NCBI RefSeq assembly: GCF_014636315.1
Contig: NZ_BMED01000001.1
Span: 1,617,941 to 1,681,940, forward strand
Length of the DNA: 64,000 nt
Source: Parundibacterium terreum
Lineage (GTDB): Bacteria; Pseudomonadota; Gammaproteobacteria; Burkholderiales; Burkholderiaceae_D
Direction of reading: 5' to 3'
The notes under the pieces were generated by a model that saw only the letters and a list, made by a program, of their open reading frames with translations, did no database searches and was not told where the DNA came from. How positions within the stretch are numbered: position 1 is the first letter of the stretch; every line of letters starts with the position of its first letter. Shown piece by piece: positions 36,557-45,762 of the stretch. A program made the translations under genes and the position numbers.

Positions 36557-37477
36557 TTACACCTGCCAGCTGGTTTCCCTGAACCGCTGCAGCATCCAGC
36601 GAGCTGCCGGACCCGGCGGAATGTCTGTCCGGGATAGCGTCTGGAAGCGGTACGTCGCATGCCTCCATTCGCTGGATTGCAATACGCTCAACCGGCCAGA
36701 TGCGATGTCATCGCTTATCATGGTTTCCGGCATACTGCCCCAGCCCAGCCCGGCCAGCAGCAGCGCATACTTCGCATTTAAATCAGTCAGCCTCAGGGTG
36801 CGGACAGCGATTACGCCAAAATCCTGCCCCTCGGTCAGCCTTGACCTGTCCGTCAGCACCAGTTGCTGGTAGTTGCGCGCCATCGCCTGCGTGACCTCGC
36901 CCTGATGCTGGCTGAGCGGATGCGTAGGCGCGGCAACCGGTATCAGCCGGACTCCGGCGAAGCTATAGCGCTCCAGTTGCGCGGTCTTGATTTCTATCGC
37001 CCCACTGACGCCTATGGTGGCGCTACCGTCCAGCACATGCTGCGCCACCGCGCCCAGCGCCTCCACATGCAGGCGCAGGCCGACTGTGGGGAAAGTCTTC
37101 TGGAAATCCTGCATCACCTCCACCAGCCAGGCAGTGGGAAACATCACGTCCACCACCAGTACCACCTCGGCCTCCAGCCCGGTCAGCAAACCCCTGGCCT
37201 TGGCCAGCAAATCTTCCACCCCCATGGATACCTTGCGCAGCTCTGCCAGCACCGCGCGGCCGGCATCGGTCAGTTGCGGTTTGCGGGTGGTATTACGGTC
37301 AAATAGTTCCAGCTCCAGTTGCGATTCCAGGTTGGCAATCGCGTAACTAATGACCGAAGTGGCGCGGCTCAGCCTCCTGGCGGCACCGACAAAGCTGCCC
37401 TCCTCCACTACCGCCAAAAAAACCTGGATCTGGTCCAGCGTAGGGGGTCTTGGTGTCTTTGGCAGGGGCATCGGCAT
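36557..37477 (-). CDS. LysR family transcriptional regulator
   Basis: 306 residues. HTH in TLDQIQVFLAVVEEGSFVGAARR and RATSVISYAIANLESQ; effector domain about 100-300. ATG at 37477 or 37471; AAGG spacing slightly favours the latter. The 23-bp palindrome at 37491-37513 lies directly upstream, so it probably autoregulates and controls the divergent doxX-like and azoR genes in response to quinones or electrophiles (inferred from the targets). Confidence 0.88.
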   Translation of the reverse strand: MPMPLPKTPRPPTLDQIQVFLAVVEEGSFVGAARRLSRATSVISYAIANLESQLELELFDRNTTRKPQLTDAGRAVLAELRKVSMGVEDLLAKARGLLTGLEAEVVLVVDVMFPTAWLVEVMQDFQKTFPTVGLRLHVEALGAVAQHVLDGSATIGVSGAIEIKTAQLERYSFAGVRLIPVAAPTHPLSQHQGEVTQAMARNYQQLVLTDRSRLTEGQDFGVIAVRTLRLTDLNAKYALLLAGLGWGSMPETMISDDIASGRLSVLQSSEWRHATYRFQTLSRTDIPPGPAARWMLQRFRETSWQV

Positions 37478-37490
37478 CACCTTATCAAGT

Positions 37491-37513
37491 ATTTAGAACA
37501 AATTGTTCTAAAT
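37491..37513. promoter_or_regulatory. 23-bp perfect palindrome, LysR operator candidate
   Basis: ATTTAGAACAA-A-TTGTTCTAAAT, 11-bp arms around one base, between the LysR start and the DoxX gene. The T-N-A symmetric form suits LysR binding. Confidence 0.72.
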
Positions 37514-37619
37514 TATCCCACTTTTCCGAACAAAGGATGTGTCCTAGAATCGCTTCAACGCTGAACGAGGTTTAGCGCGAAAAATCGGCAGTACTTATCA
37601 ATCATCTAAGGAAATCATC

Positions 37620-38012
37620 ATGCAAGACTTGAATAAAAATGCGTATCGCGTTGGTCGTGCCTTGATCGGCGCGCTGTTCCTGATCTCGGGTTTGGGAAAA
37701 ATTGCCGGATTTGCCGGTGTCGCCGGCTGGATGGCCAGTGCCGGACTGCCATTCGCCAGCCTGTTGCTGGCTGCAACGATCACCATCGAAGTCGGCGGTG
37801 GATTGTTATTGATACTGGGTTTCCAGGCACGCTGGGCAGCATTGTTGATCGCGCTATTCCTGATACCTGTCACGGCGACCTTCCATGCATTCTGGAGCGC
37901 TGACACGGCAAGCTTCCAGAACCAGTTCACGCAATTCCTGAAAAACCTGGCGATCTTCGGCGGCCTGGTCCTGGTCTACCTGAACGAAAAACAAGCCGTC
38001 AAAACAGCATAG
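37620..38012 (+). CDS. DoxX family membrane protein
   Basis: 130 residues with four predicted helices (about 13-32, 46-66, 72-92, 105-123). RALIGALFLISGLGKIAGF and the GxxLLILGFQARWAAL segment are DoxX hallmarks. DoxX relatives often accompany quinone- or thiol-stress enzymes. TAAGGAAA precedes the ATG. Cotranscribed with azoR 68 bp downstream. Confidence 0.87.
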   Translation: MQDLNKNAYRVGRALIGALFLISGLGKIAGFAGVAGWMASAGLPFASLLLAATITIEVGGGLLLILGFQARWAALLIALFLIPVTATFHAFWSADTASFQNQFTQFLKNLAIFGGLVLVYLNEKQAVKTA

Positions 38013-38080
38013 TTGACAGCTGATCTAGCAACGAACTTTGGCATTACACATTTAATCATTCCATTTTTGAAAGACATATC

Positions 38081-38695
38081 ATGAGCAAGCTCTTACATAT
38101 CAACACCAGCGTACGCAGCAACGGTTCCATCTCCCGTCAGATGACCACGGAGTTCCTAAATAAATGGCAAGCCAGCCATGCAGGCGACACAGCGACTACA
38201 TTGGACCTGGCAGCCACTCCAGTGCCACATCTGACCGAGCAAATGATGGGTGCATTCTTCACTCCTGCTGACCAGCGTTCTGCGGAACAGGCACAGACTA
38301 TCGCCTTGTCCGACCGCCTGGTTGCGCAGGTCAAGGAAGCTGACATCATTGTGATTGGCTCCCCTATGTATAACTTCGGCATCAGCTCCACGCTGAAGGC
38401 CTGGGTTGATCACGTAGCACGTGCCGGTGTCACCTTCCAGTACACAGCCAACGGCCCCGTCGGCATGTTGCAAGGGAAAAAAGTTTATGTATTTACTTCC
38501 CGTGGCGGTGTGTATTCAGAAGGCCCTGCTGCAGCAATGGATTTCCAGGAAAGCTATCTGCGCGCAGTATTGGGCTTCATCGGCATCACCGACGTCACTT
38601 TTATCCACAGCGAAGGCGTAGCAATGGGTGAAGAAGCAGTTGCCAAAGCAATTGCCGGCTCTCGCCAGGCTATCGGCGAACTGGTCACAGCTTAG
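38081..38695 (+). CDS. azoR: FMN-dependent NADH-azoreductase AzoR
   Basis: 204 residues. Flavodoxin-like fold: N-terminal FMN phosphate loop in LLHINTSVRSNGSISRQ, central SPMYNFGISSTLKAWVDH and SRGGVYSEGP. Reduces azo compounds and quinones by two electrons with NADH. Follows doxX; LysR regulator divergent. Terminator downstream. Confidence 0.95.
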   Translation: MSKLLHINTSVRSNGSISRQMTTEFLNKWQASHAGDTATTLDLAATPVPHLTEQMMGAFFTPADQRSAEQAQTIALSDRLVAQVKEADIIVIGSPMYNFGISSTLKAWVDHVARAGVTFQYTANGPVGMLQGKKVYVFTSRGGVYSEGPAAAMDFQESYLRAVLGFIGITDVTFIHSEGVAMGEEAVAKAIAGSRQAIGELVTA

Positions 38696-38719
38696 TATAA
38701 AAGTACAGCCATCATAAAG

Positions 38720-38754
38720 CGGCCCTCGCACCTGCAAGGTAAGAGGGCCGTTTT
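38720..38754 (+). terminator. Intrinsic terminator after azoR
   Basis: CGGCCCTC pairs with GAGGGCCG; TTTT follows. Confidence 0.8.
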
Positions 38755-39005
38755 AACGTCAAAAGCTAGGAAGAATGTCTGCCACCAATTTTCGAAATAT
38801 TTGATGGTAGAGCGGTAAATTTCTCACTTTGAATTTGCAGCGCCGGCGCGCATACTCTCGCCCGCAATCTGCATTTCATTGACGGCCTGTCCAGTCCATC
38901 GCCGGCCATGCCGAGCAGATTCTCCCTGAAGATGGTCTTACAAAGCCTGCTGCCACGTGAAGCGTGATGTGCAGGCTTTTTTTTCGGCTGCTTAATTTAA
39001 GCTGA
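38755..39005 (+). other. Intergenic stretch ending in an orphan plus-strand terminator
   Basis: No coding region supported. AAGCCTGC (38943-38950) pairs with GCAGGCTT (38971-38978), a second small CACG/CGTG stem lies in the loop, and eight T follow on the plus strand. The azoR terminator lies 190 bp upstream and the next gene is convergent, so this terminator has no obvious plus-strand gene; it may end a small RNA, or act as a backup for azoR. Confidence 0.45.
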
Positions 39006-40313
39006 TTAGGCCGCTGCCGGCAAACCCTTGTTGCCCTGCTGCCCCTTGATCTGCAAAACCATTACCGCACAAGCGATGCAGACCGCGCCCATCAGCATCG
39101 ACGATGCGGTATAGGTCCCCAGGCTGGAACGCAGGCTGCCGGAAAGGAAATTGGCGAACGCTGCACCCAATTGATGGCCGGCAGCGATCCAGCCGAAAAC
39201 GATAGGCGCTGCCAGGCGGCCGAACACGTCATTGGCAAGGCGCACGGTAGGAGGTACCGTGGCGATCCAGTCAAGGCCGTAAAAGATCGCAAAGATAGGC
39301 AAGCCGTAGTAACCGAGGCCGAATGCATGCGGCAGGAACAACAGGGCCAGTCCACGCAGGCCGTAGTACCAGAATAGCAGCACACGGGCATTGTAGCGGT
39401 CCGTCAGCCAGCCGGACATCGTGGTCCCGACCAGATCCAGCATGCCCATCGCAGCCAGTATGCTGGCGCCACCGACTGCGGTAATGCCGTAGTCGCCGCA
39501 CATCGCAATAAATTGAGTGCCGATGTAACCGTTGGTGCTCATGCCGCACACAAAGAAACTGATAAACAGCAGCCAAAAATCACGCATCTTCAGCGAGCTG
39601 CGCAAGGCATCGATCGCGATCATGAAAGGATTTTTCTTGCTTGATTCCGCAGCCAGCGTGGCCGCGTCGGTTTCCTCGACCTGGCCATACATTTTCAGAC
39701 CCAGGTCCCTTGGCCGCTCCGGCAGGAAGATCGCGATCAGCGGAATCGCCAGTGCTGCGACTGTCGCCACCAAAAATGCGACTGAGCGCCAGCCATAATT
39801 GCCAACCATCGATGCCATCAGCGGCAGGAATACCATTTGCCCGGTGGCAGAACTCGCGGTCAGCAGGCCCATCGCCAGGCCGCGGCGCGTTTCAAACCAG
39901 CGGCCGACTATCGTTGCAGCCAGCGTGGTTGCCGCCACACCGCTGCCCGCGCCTACCAGCAGGCCCCAGGTCAGCACCATATGCCAAGGCAGATGCATGA
40001 AGGTACTCAATGCGGTACCCGCGGACAGCAGGGCCAGGCCACCCAGGACGATGGGGCGCACGCCAAAGCGCTGCATCGCTGCGGCTGAGAACGGACCTAT
40101 CAGCCCATACAGCGCGATATTGACCGAAATCGCAAACGAAATAGTAGAGCGATTCCAGCCGAATTCCTGTTCCAGCGGAACGATCATTACAGCCGGCGTA
40201 GCCCGGATGCCGGCAGCAGCCAGCAAGACCAGGAAGATGAGACCTAGTACCAGCCACGCATAGTTGAAGCGGTGCGAAGTACTGGCAGAAATGGATTTTG
40301 CGATAGTGGTCAT
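39006..40313 (-). CDS. MFS transporter
   Basis: 435 residues, 12 predicted helices. NYAWLVLGLIFLVLLAAAGIRATP start and a large central loop after helix 6 (about 205-240). Sequence pattern fits the monocarboxylate/OFA-like MFS exporters or importers. Divergent TetR regulator at 40574; the two operators between them cover the intergenic promoter, so it is probably repressed by that TetR. Substrate unknown. Confidence 0.85.
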   Translation of the reverse strand: MTTIAKSISASTSHRFNYAWLVLGLIFLVLLAAAGIRATPAVMIVPLEQEFGWNRSTISFAISVNIALYGLIGPFSAAAMQRFGVRPIVLGGLALLSAGTALSTFMHLPWHMVLTWGLLVGAGSGVAATTLAATIVGRWFETRRGLAMGLLTASSATGQMVFLPLMASMVGNYGWRSVAFLVATVAALAIPLIAIFLPERPRDLGLKMYGQVEETDAATLAAESSKKNPFMIAIDALRSSLKMRDFWLLFISFFVCGMSTNGYIGTQFIAMCGDYGITAVGGASILAAMGMLDLVGTTMSGWLTDRYNARVLLFWYYGLRGLALLFLPHAFGLGYYGLPIFAIFYGLDWIATVPPTVRLANDVFGRLAAPIVFGWIAAGHQLGAAFANFLSGSLRSSLGTYTASSMLMGAVCIACAVMVLQIKGQQGNKGLPAAA

Positions 40314-40489
40314 GATAAAAGGCCAATCGTAATAAATAACTTACCTGAAGAGACAGGATGTATGGGACAAGCCCTGCCCGGTTGAGAATAGCAAACGCCC
40401 CAGAGCCATGGCGTCAGCGCTTTGCGCCGCAACAGGTAGACTCTACGCAAGATTTTTTTCTTTGCGGTGAGAGCATCACCTCAAAATAA

Positions 40490-40537
40490 ATGATGATCGT
40501 CATTTTATTTGAATAAATGACGATTGTCATGTATTAT
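40490..40537. promoter_or_regulatory. Two TetR operators and a sigma-70 promoter in the MFS-tetR region
   Basis: ATGATGATCGTCAT (40490-40503) and ATGACGATTGTCAT (40517-40530) are related near-palindromes 27 bp apart. TTGAAT (40509-40514), 17 bp, TATTAT (40532-40537) forms a promoter toward tetR whose spacer is filled by the second site. The exact complement of the first site recurs at 63529-63542. Confidence 0.75.
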
Positions 40538-40573
40538 TTTTCCATTCCTTTACCAGAGGCAAAGAGGTTCACC

Positions 40574-41173
40574 ATGCCTAGAGTATCCAAAGAGCAAGCA
40601 GCGCTGAATCGCCAGCATATTGTTGAAGTGGCGGCAAGACTATATAAGGAGCATGGCCTGAACGGCATAGGCGTGGCAGACTTGATGGCGGAGGCTGGCG
40701 TTACGCACGGCGGCTTCTATGGACACTTTGCCTCCAAGGACGCACTGGCGGCAGAGGCTTGCGGCCTGTCCTTCGATAAATCATCTTCCAGTTGGGAAGC
40801 GACGATCCAGCGCAACGGTGGGGACAGAAGCGCTGCCTTGCATGAAATCGCCCATCGTTATTTGCACAAGAAAGAAGATTGCAGCTTGAGCGACATCTGC
40901 GTGATGCCGACCATGGCGGCCGACGCCATGCGCCAGGACCAGCAAGGACCTTTGCGCCAGGCATTCACCACCGGCACCCGGCGCCTAGGCGAACTATTGA
41001 TTGCACTGATGCCGGCCAGTTTCAACAAGAAAAAGCGGCGCGAGCGCGGCCTCGCTGCGCTGTCCCTGCTGGTGGGCGCAATGGCGCTTGCGCGTGCAAG
41101 CGCCGACACCGAACTGGCAGACGAGATACTGGCCGCAAGCGACAAGGCCCTGGCCGAACTGGCCGCCGAATAG
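40574..41173 (+). CDS. TetR family transcriptional regulator
   Basis: 199 residues from ATG 40574 (AGAGG upstream). HTH: RQHIVEVAARLYKEHGLNGIGVADLMAEAGVTHGGFYGHFASKDAL. C-terminal ligand domain with Cys117-like residues (HKKEDCSLSDIC) of the type seen in electrophile-sensing TetR proteins; sensing role is inferred. Probably represses itself, the MFS gene and, through a matching site, the reductase at 63609. Confidence 0.88.
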   Translation: MPRVSKEQAALNRQHIVEVAARLYKEHGLNGIGVADLMAEAGVTHGGFYGHFASKDALAAEACGLSFDKSSSSWEATIQRNGGDRSAALHEIAHRYLHKKEDCSLSDICVMPTMAADAMRQDQQGPLRQAFTTGTRRLGELLIALMPASFNKKKRRERGLAALSLLVGAMALARASADTELADEILAASDKALAELAAE

Positions 41174-41277
41174 CGAAAACGGAACGCCGGTATAATCACT
41201 GATCGGCCGCAATTTGCGGCCAACGATCTTGCCATCGGCCTTTGAAAGGCTGCTGCAACCTATACCGGAAAGAATAA

Positions 41278-41916
41278 ATGATTACCCTGCACACCTGGAC
41301 TACGCCAAACGGCCGCAAAATCTCCATCATGCTCGAAGAACTGGGCCTGCCGTATGAGATCAAGACCGTCAATATCGGCAAGAATGAACAGTTTTCACCT
41401 GAATTTCTGAGCATTTCGCCCAATAACAAAATCCCTGCAATTGTCGATGACGAAGCCCAAGGCGGACCATTGTCTATCTTTGAAAGTGGCGCGATCCTGA
41501 CTTACCTGGCAGAGAAGAGCGGACGCTTCCTGGCCGCTTCCGGCCCGGAACGCTACCAGGCGCTGGAGTGGCTGCACTGGCAAATTGGCGGTTACGGCCC
41601 CATGCTGGGACAACTGGGCTTTTTCGGCGTACGCAGCAGCGAAAAAGCACCTCTTGCCATACAGCGCTTTACCGAAGAAAGCGAACGCCTGCTCGGCGTA
41701 ATGGAAAAACGGCTGGCGGTGAGCCGCTACCTTGCCGGCGATAATTACTCTATCGCCGATATGGCGACCTACCCGTGGACTATTGCAGCGTCCACCTTCC
41801 TGAAAGATATCTTGGGCGAGAGCCTGGCAAGCAAGCCAGGCATACAGCGCTGGCTCAAGGAAATAGGTGAGCGGCCTGCCGTACAGCGCGGAATGCAAAT
41901 TCCAAAGCTGGCTTAA
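41278..41916 (+). CDS. Glutathione S-transferase, YfcG/YghU-like
   Basis: 212 residues. N-terminal thioredoxin-like domain with TTPNGRKISIMLEELGLPYE, where the Thr-Pro-Asn-Gly site resembles the Nu-class GSTs YfcG/YghU that act as disulfide-bond reductases. NKIPAIVDDE and FESGAILTYLAEK glutathione-binding segments follow. C-terminal helical domain with SIADMATYPW. GGAAAG upstream. Terminator immediately downstream. Confidence 0.9.
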   Translation: MITLHTWTTPNGRKISIMLEELGLPYEIKTVNIGKNEQFSPEFLSISPNNKIPAIVDDEAQGGPLSIFESGAILTYLAEKSGRFLAASGPERYQALEWLHWQIGGYGPMLGQLGFFGVRSSEKAPLAIQRFTEESERLLGVMEKRLAVSRYLAGDNYSIADMATYPWTIAASTFLKDILGESLASKPGIQRWLKEIGERPAVQRGMQIPKLA

Positions 41917-41920
41917 AAAA

Positions 41921-41968
41921 AAAGGCCTGGCCTGTCACGGCCAGGCCTTTCAGATCAGATCTGATCTG
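41921..41968. terminator. Bidirectional terminator followed by an 18-bp palindrome
   Basis: AAAGGCCTGGCC/GGCCAGGCCTTT with a 6-base loop (41921-41950), A-tract on the left. Right after it lies CAGATCAGATCTGATCTG, a perfect palindrome (41951-41968) of unknown role. Serves the convergent GST and chemoreceptor genes. Confidence 0.85.
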
Positions 41969-41990
41969 ATTTGGCTAAATTAAAACTCTG

Positions 41991-43688
41991 TTAAAACTCT
42001 TCCCAATCCGCATTACTTTGCTTTGAAGCCGCAGCCCTGGTCGCTGCGATAGCCTTTGGCTTGGCCGGTGTTGCCGCCCTGGCCTGGCTTGCTACCGCCA
42101 CAGGCCTTACAGCGCGCGCCGGTGTTTTTGCCTGCGTTTGCGCCAGATCCAATTTGAACACGCTGACCACCTGCGCCAGATTGGCCGCCTGATCCTGCAT
42201 AGACTGAGCTGCAGCCGCAGCTTGTTCCACCAACGCAGCATTTTGCTGCGTCGCTTCATCCATCTGGACTATCGCACGATTCACTTCTTCGATGCCGGTG
42301 CTTTGCTCCTGGCTGGCAGCACTGATCTCGGCCACGATATCGGTGACACGCTTGACGCTGGCAACGACTTCAGCCATGGTCACACCAGCCTGCTCTACCA
42401 GCTTGGTGCCTGCGTCCACTTGATGAACCGAGTCATCGATCAAATGCTTGATCTCTTTGGCCGCGCCAGCGCTGCGCTGCGCTAGGTTGCGTACCTCGGT
42501 GGCCACGACCGCAAAGCCACGCCCCTGCTCGCCGGCACGCGCTGCTTCTACCGCTGCATTTAAAGCCAGGATATTGGTCTGAAAGGCGATGCCGTCGATC
42601 ACGCTGATGATGTCGACGATTTTCTTGGAAGAGGCATTGATGGAACCCATGGTCGTCACCACCTCGTTGACGATATTTCCACCGTCAACGGCGATGCTGG
42701 ATGCTGATACTGCCAACTGATTAGCCTGGCGTGCGTTGTCGGCATTTTGCTTGACTGTGGAAGTCAGCTCTTCCATCGCAGACGCGGTTTCTTCCAGTGA
42801 TCCGGCCTGCTGTTCAGTGCGGGCAGACAAATCGAGATTACCGGTTGAAATCTCTGCGGAAGCATTGGCAATGGCATCGGTGCCGGTTCTTACTTCAGTG
42901 ACGATCTTCAGCAGGCTGTCGTTCATGGTTTTCAGCGCCAGCAGCAATTGTCCCGTTTCATCCTGGGAACGCACTTTCAGCACCGTGGTCAAGTCGCCGG
43001 AGGCGACTGCTTCTGCCGCATTCACCGCACGGCCCAGCGGCTTGGTGATGCCAGCCGCCAGCCTCCATGAAAAAATCGCTCCGACAGCAATCGCTGCCAG
43101 CCCCAGCGCAATGATCAGGATGCGGCCTGAGGAATAATTTTCATTGATGCCATTCGCGGTATTGTTGATGAGTTGCTTTTGATAATCAACCAGCTTGCTG
43201 ACGCTCTCTGCATAGGCGTTCATCGCCGGCACCATCTTTGCGGCTGTTTCGCTTTTTACTGCAGCTTCGTCGCCGGCCTTCTTCATCTTGAAGATATTGT
43301 CGCGAATGGCGCTGTATATTTTTCTTTGTTCGCCGACGTCGGCAAACAAACGCTTGCCTTCATCGCTTTTTATCATTTCAGTCAGTTGCTTCTGGATTTC
43401 AGTAACGCGCTCTTTCTGGCCATCTATCTGTTTCTGGAAATATTCTTGATCCTCGACCTCAGCGCTTTTGACGACCGCCAACGTACGAACCCCGTTGGTT
43501 TCTATCGACTTCAGCCATTCCGACGCCAGCCTTTCCTTGACCAGGTCAGCCTTCACCATATTGTCGGTTGCCGTTCCTACCGCTTGCAGACGCCAGATAC
43601 TGACAACGATCATCAGCGCCATCAGGGCCAGCACCGCAGTAAATCCCAGCCCGAGGCGGGTACCTATTTTCCAGTCAGAAATTCGCAT
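41991..43688 (-). CDS. Methyl-accepting chemotaxis protein
   Basis: 565 residues from ATG 43688. TM1 about 10-32, four-helix-bundle ligand domain about 33-187, TM2 about 188-210, HAMP about 211-265, signalling domain 266-515 with the conserved hairpin tip ([20 protein letters not shown]). Ends in an Ala/Pro/Lys-rich linker and DWEEF, a C-terminal pentapeptide like those that tether CheR/CheB in Tsr/Tar. ATG 43688 has GAGAGG nine bases upstream; the earlier in-frame ATGs sit on or before that site. Ligand unknown. Confidence 0.92.
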   Translation of the reverse strand: MRISDWKIGTRLGLGFTAVLALMALMIVVSIWRLQAVGTATDNMVKADLVKERLASEWLKSIETNGVRTLAVVKSAEVEDQEYFQKQIDGQKERVTEIQKQLTEMIKSDEGKRLFADVGEQRKIYSAIRDNIFKMKKAGDEAAVKSETAAKMVPAMNAYAESVSKLVDYQKQLINNTANGINENYSSGRILIIALGLAAIAVGAIFSWRLAAGITKPLGRAVNAAEAVASGDLTTVLKVRSQDETGQLLLALKTMNDSLLKIVTEVRTGTDAIANASAEISTGNLDLSARTEQQAGSLEETASAMEELTSTVKQNADNARQANQLAVSASSIAVDGGNIVNEVVTTMGSINASSKKIVDIISVIDGIAFQTNILALNAAVEAARAGEQGRGFAVVATEVRNLAQRSAGAAKEIKHLIDDSVHQVDAGTKLVEQAGVTMAEVVASVKRVTDIVAEISAASQEQSTGIEEVNRAIVQMDEATQQNAALVEQAAAAAQSMQDQAANLAQVVSVFKLDLAQTQAKTPARAVRPVAVASQARAATPAKPKAIAATRAAASKQSNADWEEF

Positions 43689-43857
43689 CGCTTGCATCCT
43701 CTCGGTTTTATAATTTAACAACAATTATATGCGACCGCGATTTGACCTGCGCTAAATTTTCGTTGCATCTACGCACAATATTTGCAAATTTATTTCACCA
43801 TAAAAAATGGCTGCTTGCGCAGCCATTCCATCTACTCCAAAACGATCAGCCTCAACC

Positions 43858-45531
43858 TCAGGCAAAGCTGAGTGCACCGGTCAGGTCGCCCGGCGGCAAT
43901 GCCCCGTTCGCAGCAAAGGCATCATTGCGCAATTTCAGGCCCTCCAATAACGGCAAGCCATGCAAGCGCGTAATGAAGCGCAGGATGGATGTCGTGTCAT
44001 AGAAGCTGTGATCGACATTTCCTTTTTTTGCATACGGAGACGCGATGATGGCGGGAATCCTGGAGCCAGGGCCCCAGCGATCGCCTTTGGGCGGAGCGAC
44101 GTGATCCCACCAGCCGCCATTTTCATCGAAAGTGATAACGACCAGCATATCCTTCCACTGCGGGCTCTTCTTCAAATGTTCCAGCACGTTGGCAACGTGC
44201 TGATCACCCGACTCTACATCCGAATATCCGGCATGCATGTTCAGATTGCCCTGTGGCTTGTAAAAAGTCACCGCAGGCAATTTTCCGGCCACGACGTCCG
44301 CCAGGAATTTATTCGAGATAGGGCTATCGCCCAGGCCGCCGTCACGCAAATGCTCATTGCGCGCCGCCGTACCGGGAGCAAACTGCTTGAAGTAATTGAG
44401 CGGCTGGTGGTGGTACTGGAAGTTGGGCTTCTCGCCGCCACCCTTGTATTCCAGTGCAACCTGCCATGCACCACCGTACCAGGCCCAGCTCACGCCTTTT
44501 TTCGACAGCAGGTCGCCTATCGTATTATAGGTTTGCGGAGGCAGCGTACTCGGATCCTGCGGATCAGCCAATGTGCTGTCACCACCCGGTGCAGGCTTGA
44601 TATAGCTTGGCTGGTAAGGCGGCGCCATGGTATTCACAGCATAACCGTCCGGCGTGATCGCGCCGTCGTTGACAAACTTCGGTTTTCCCTCCAGCGCCGA
44701 TGCAGGACCATCCGCAGCCAGTGCCAGCCGACTGCCTGTCGGGCCGTCTTCCGTCACTGCGATTTTCTTTTTGGCCGGGCCGTTGGCAGCATCAAAGTGC
44801 TCAGGCGTGCGTCCGGATATCAGGAACTGGTGGTTCATGTAAGAGCCGCCAAACGCTGCCATGAAGAAGTTGTCGCACAATGTGTATTGCTGCGCAATCT
44901 TCCACAGGTCGAGGTTCTTGTGGGTCTCGCCGTAGTAACCCATCACCAGGCCACCCGAGTCCGCCCAGGCAACGAACTGGTCATTCTTGCCGCCGTTGAT
45001 CTGCATCTGATTTTGATAAAACAGATGCCATAGGTCGCGAGTAATGACCGACTCCGGCAATGGCAGGCCTTCGGCATCCTTCAGTGCAAACGGCGCATTT
45101 GGCAAGCCGCTGATCTTGTCTTCTGCAATCATGTAATGCTTGCCGCCCAGATTCTGGCTGCGTGGAACCAGGCCACCCCACATTTTTGGCAAAGCAGGCA
45201 GCACTGAGCCATTCCTGTCTTTTTGCGTATAGGCAGCCGCGGGCACATCTGCCAGCGGCTGTTTCACACCGGGAAAATTGCCGAACAAATTGTTGAAACT
45301 ACGGTTTTCCAGATAGATCACCACCACATTTTTGATGTGCGCCTTCAGCTTCGTATCCAGCGAACCGGCGACGATTTTGGCTTTGGGTACTGCCGCCTCG
45401 GCTATCAGTGGAACGCTGCCCGCAACGCCCGCAGCCGCCGCGGCCTGCAATATCCGCCTGCGGGATGGATCGGCAGGAAGATCGGATTGCTGCTGCTCGC
45501 TGTGTTGGCTGGATGTGGATTTATCTGACAT
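43858..45531 (-). CDS. Secreted acid phosphatase/phospholipase C-family phosphoesterase (AcpA-like)
   Basis: 557 residues. A twin-arginine signal (SRRRILQAAAAAG, about 23-35) followed by AEA cleavage. Phosphoesterase family (PF04185 type): IKNVVVIYLENRSFNNLFGNFPG with the metal/nucleophile site, GGSYMNHQFLISG, and VVITFDENGGWWDHVAPP. The same family holds Francisella AcpA and phospholipases C; absence of the phospholipase C C-terminal domains favours the acid phosphatase type. GGGAG upstream. Lies between two chemoreceptor genes. Confidence 0.9.
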   Translation of the reverse strand: MSDKSTSSQHSEQQQSDLPADPSRRRILQAAAAAGVAGSVPLIAEAAVPKAKIVAGSLDTKLKAHIKNVVVIYLENRSFNNLFGNFPGVKQPLADVPAAAYTQKDRNGSVLPALPKMWGGLVPRSQNLGGKHYMIAEDKISGLPNAPFALKDAEGLPLPESVITRDLWHLFYQNQMQINGGKNDQFVAWADSGGLVMGYYGETHKNLDLWKIAQQYTLCDNFFMAAFGGSYMNHQFLISGRTPEHFDAANGPAKKKIAVTEDGPTGSRLALAADGPASALEGKPKFVNDGAITPDGYAVNTMAPPYQPSYIKPAPGGDSTLADPQDPSTLPPQTYNTIGDLLSKKGVSWAWYGGAWQVALEYKGGGEKPNFQYHHQPLNYFKQFAPGTAARNEHLRDGGLGDSPISNKFLADVVAGKLPAVTFYKPQGNLNMHAGYSDVESGDQHVANVLEHLKKSPQWKDMLVVITFDENGGWWDHVAPPKGDRWGPGSRIPAIIASPYAKKGNVDHSFYDTTSILRFITRLHGLPLLEGLKLRNDAFAANGALPPGDLTGALSFA

Positions 45532-45705
45532 TCTGGCTCCCGGAAAAATAATTGCTCTGGCATAAATTCATCCCGGTAATATAGCATTTCCGCGCAAGGG
45601 CATGTATAACAGGAGCATGACCAAAAGCAGCATATGTACGGTCAGCGCACCCAAATAATCCGGCCATAAGCATCCGGCTTTCCTGGCAAGTACCAGCCCG
45701 ACCTG

Positions 45706-45731
45706 AAAAAAAAAGCCCGCATTGGCGGGCT
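45706..45731 (-). terminator. Intrinsic terminator of the second chemoreceptor gene
   Basis: On the minus strand AGCCCGC-CAAT-GCGGGCT is followed by a run of nine or ten T. Confidence 0.9.
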
Positions 45732-45762
45732 CTTTGCTTTCAGGCTGAGTGCGTCGGGTAGC

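Noticed and set aside
43960..45033. 357-residue open frame antisense to the acid phosphatase
   Set aside because: Lies entirely within a well-supported gene on the other strand, has no family features and no ribosome site; a codon-bias shadow.
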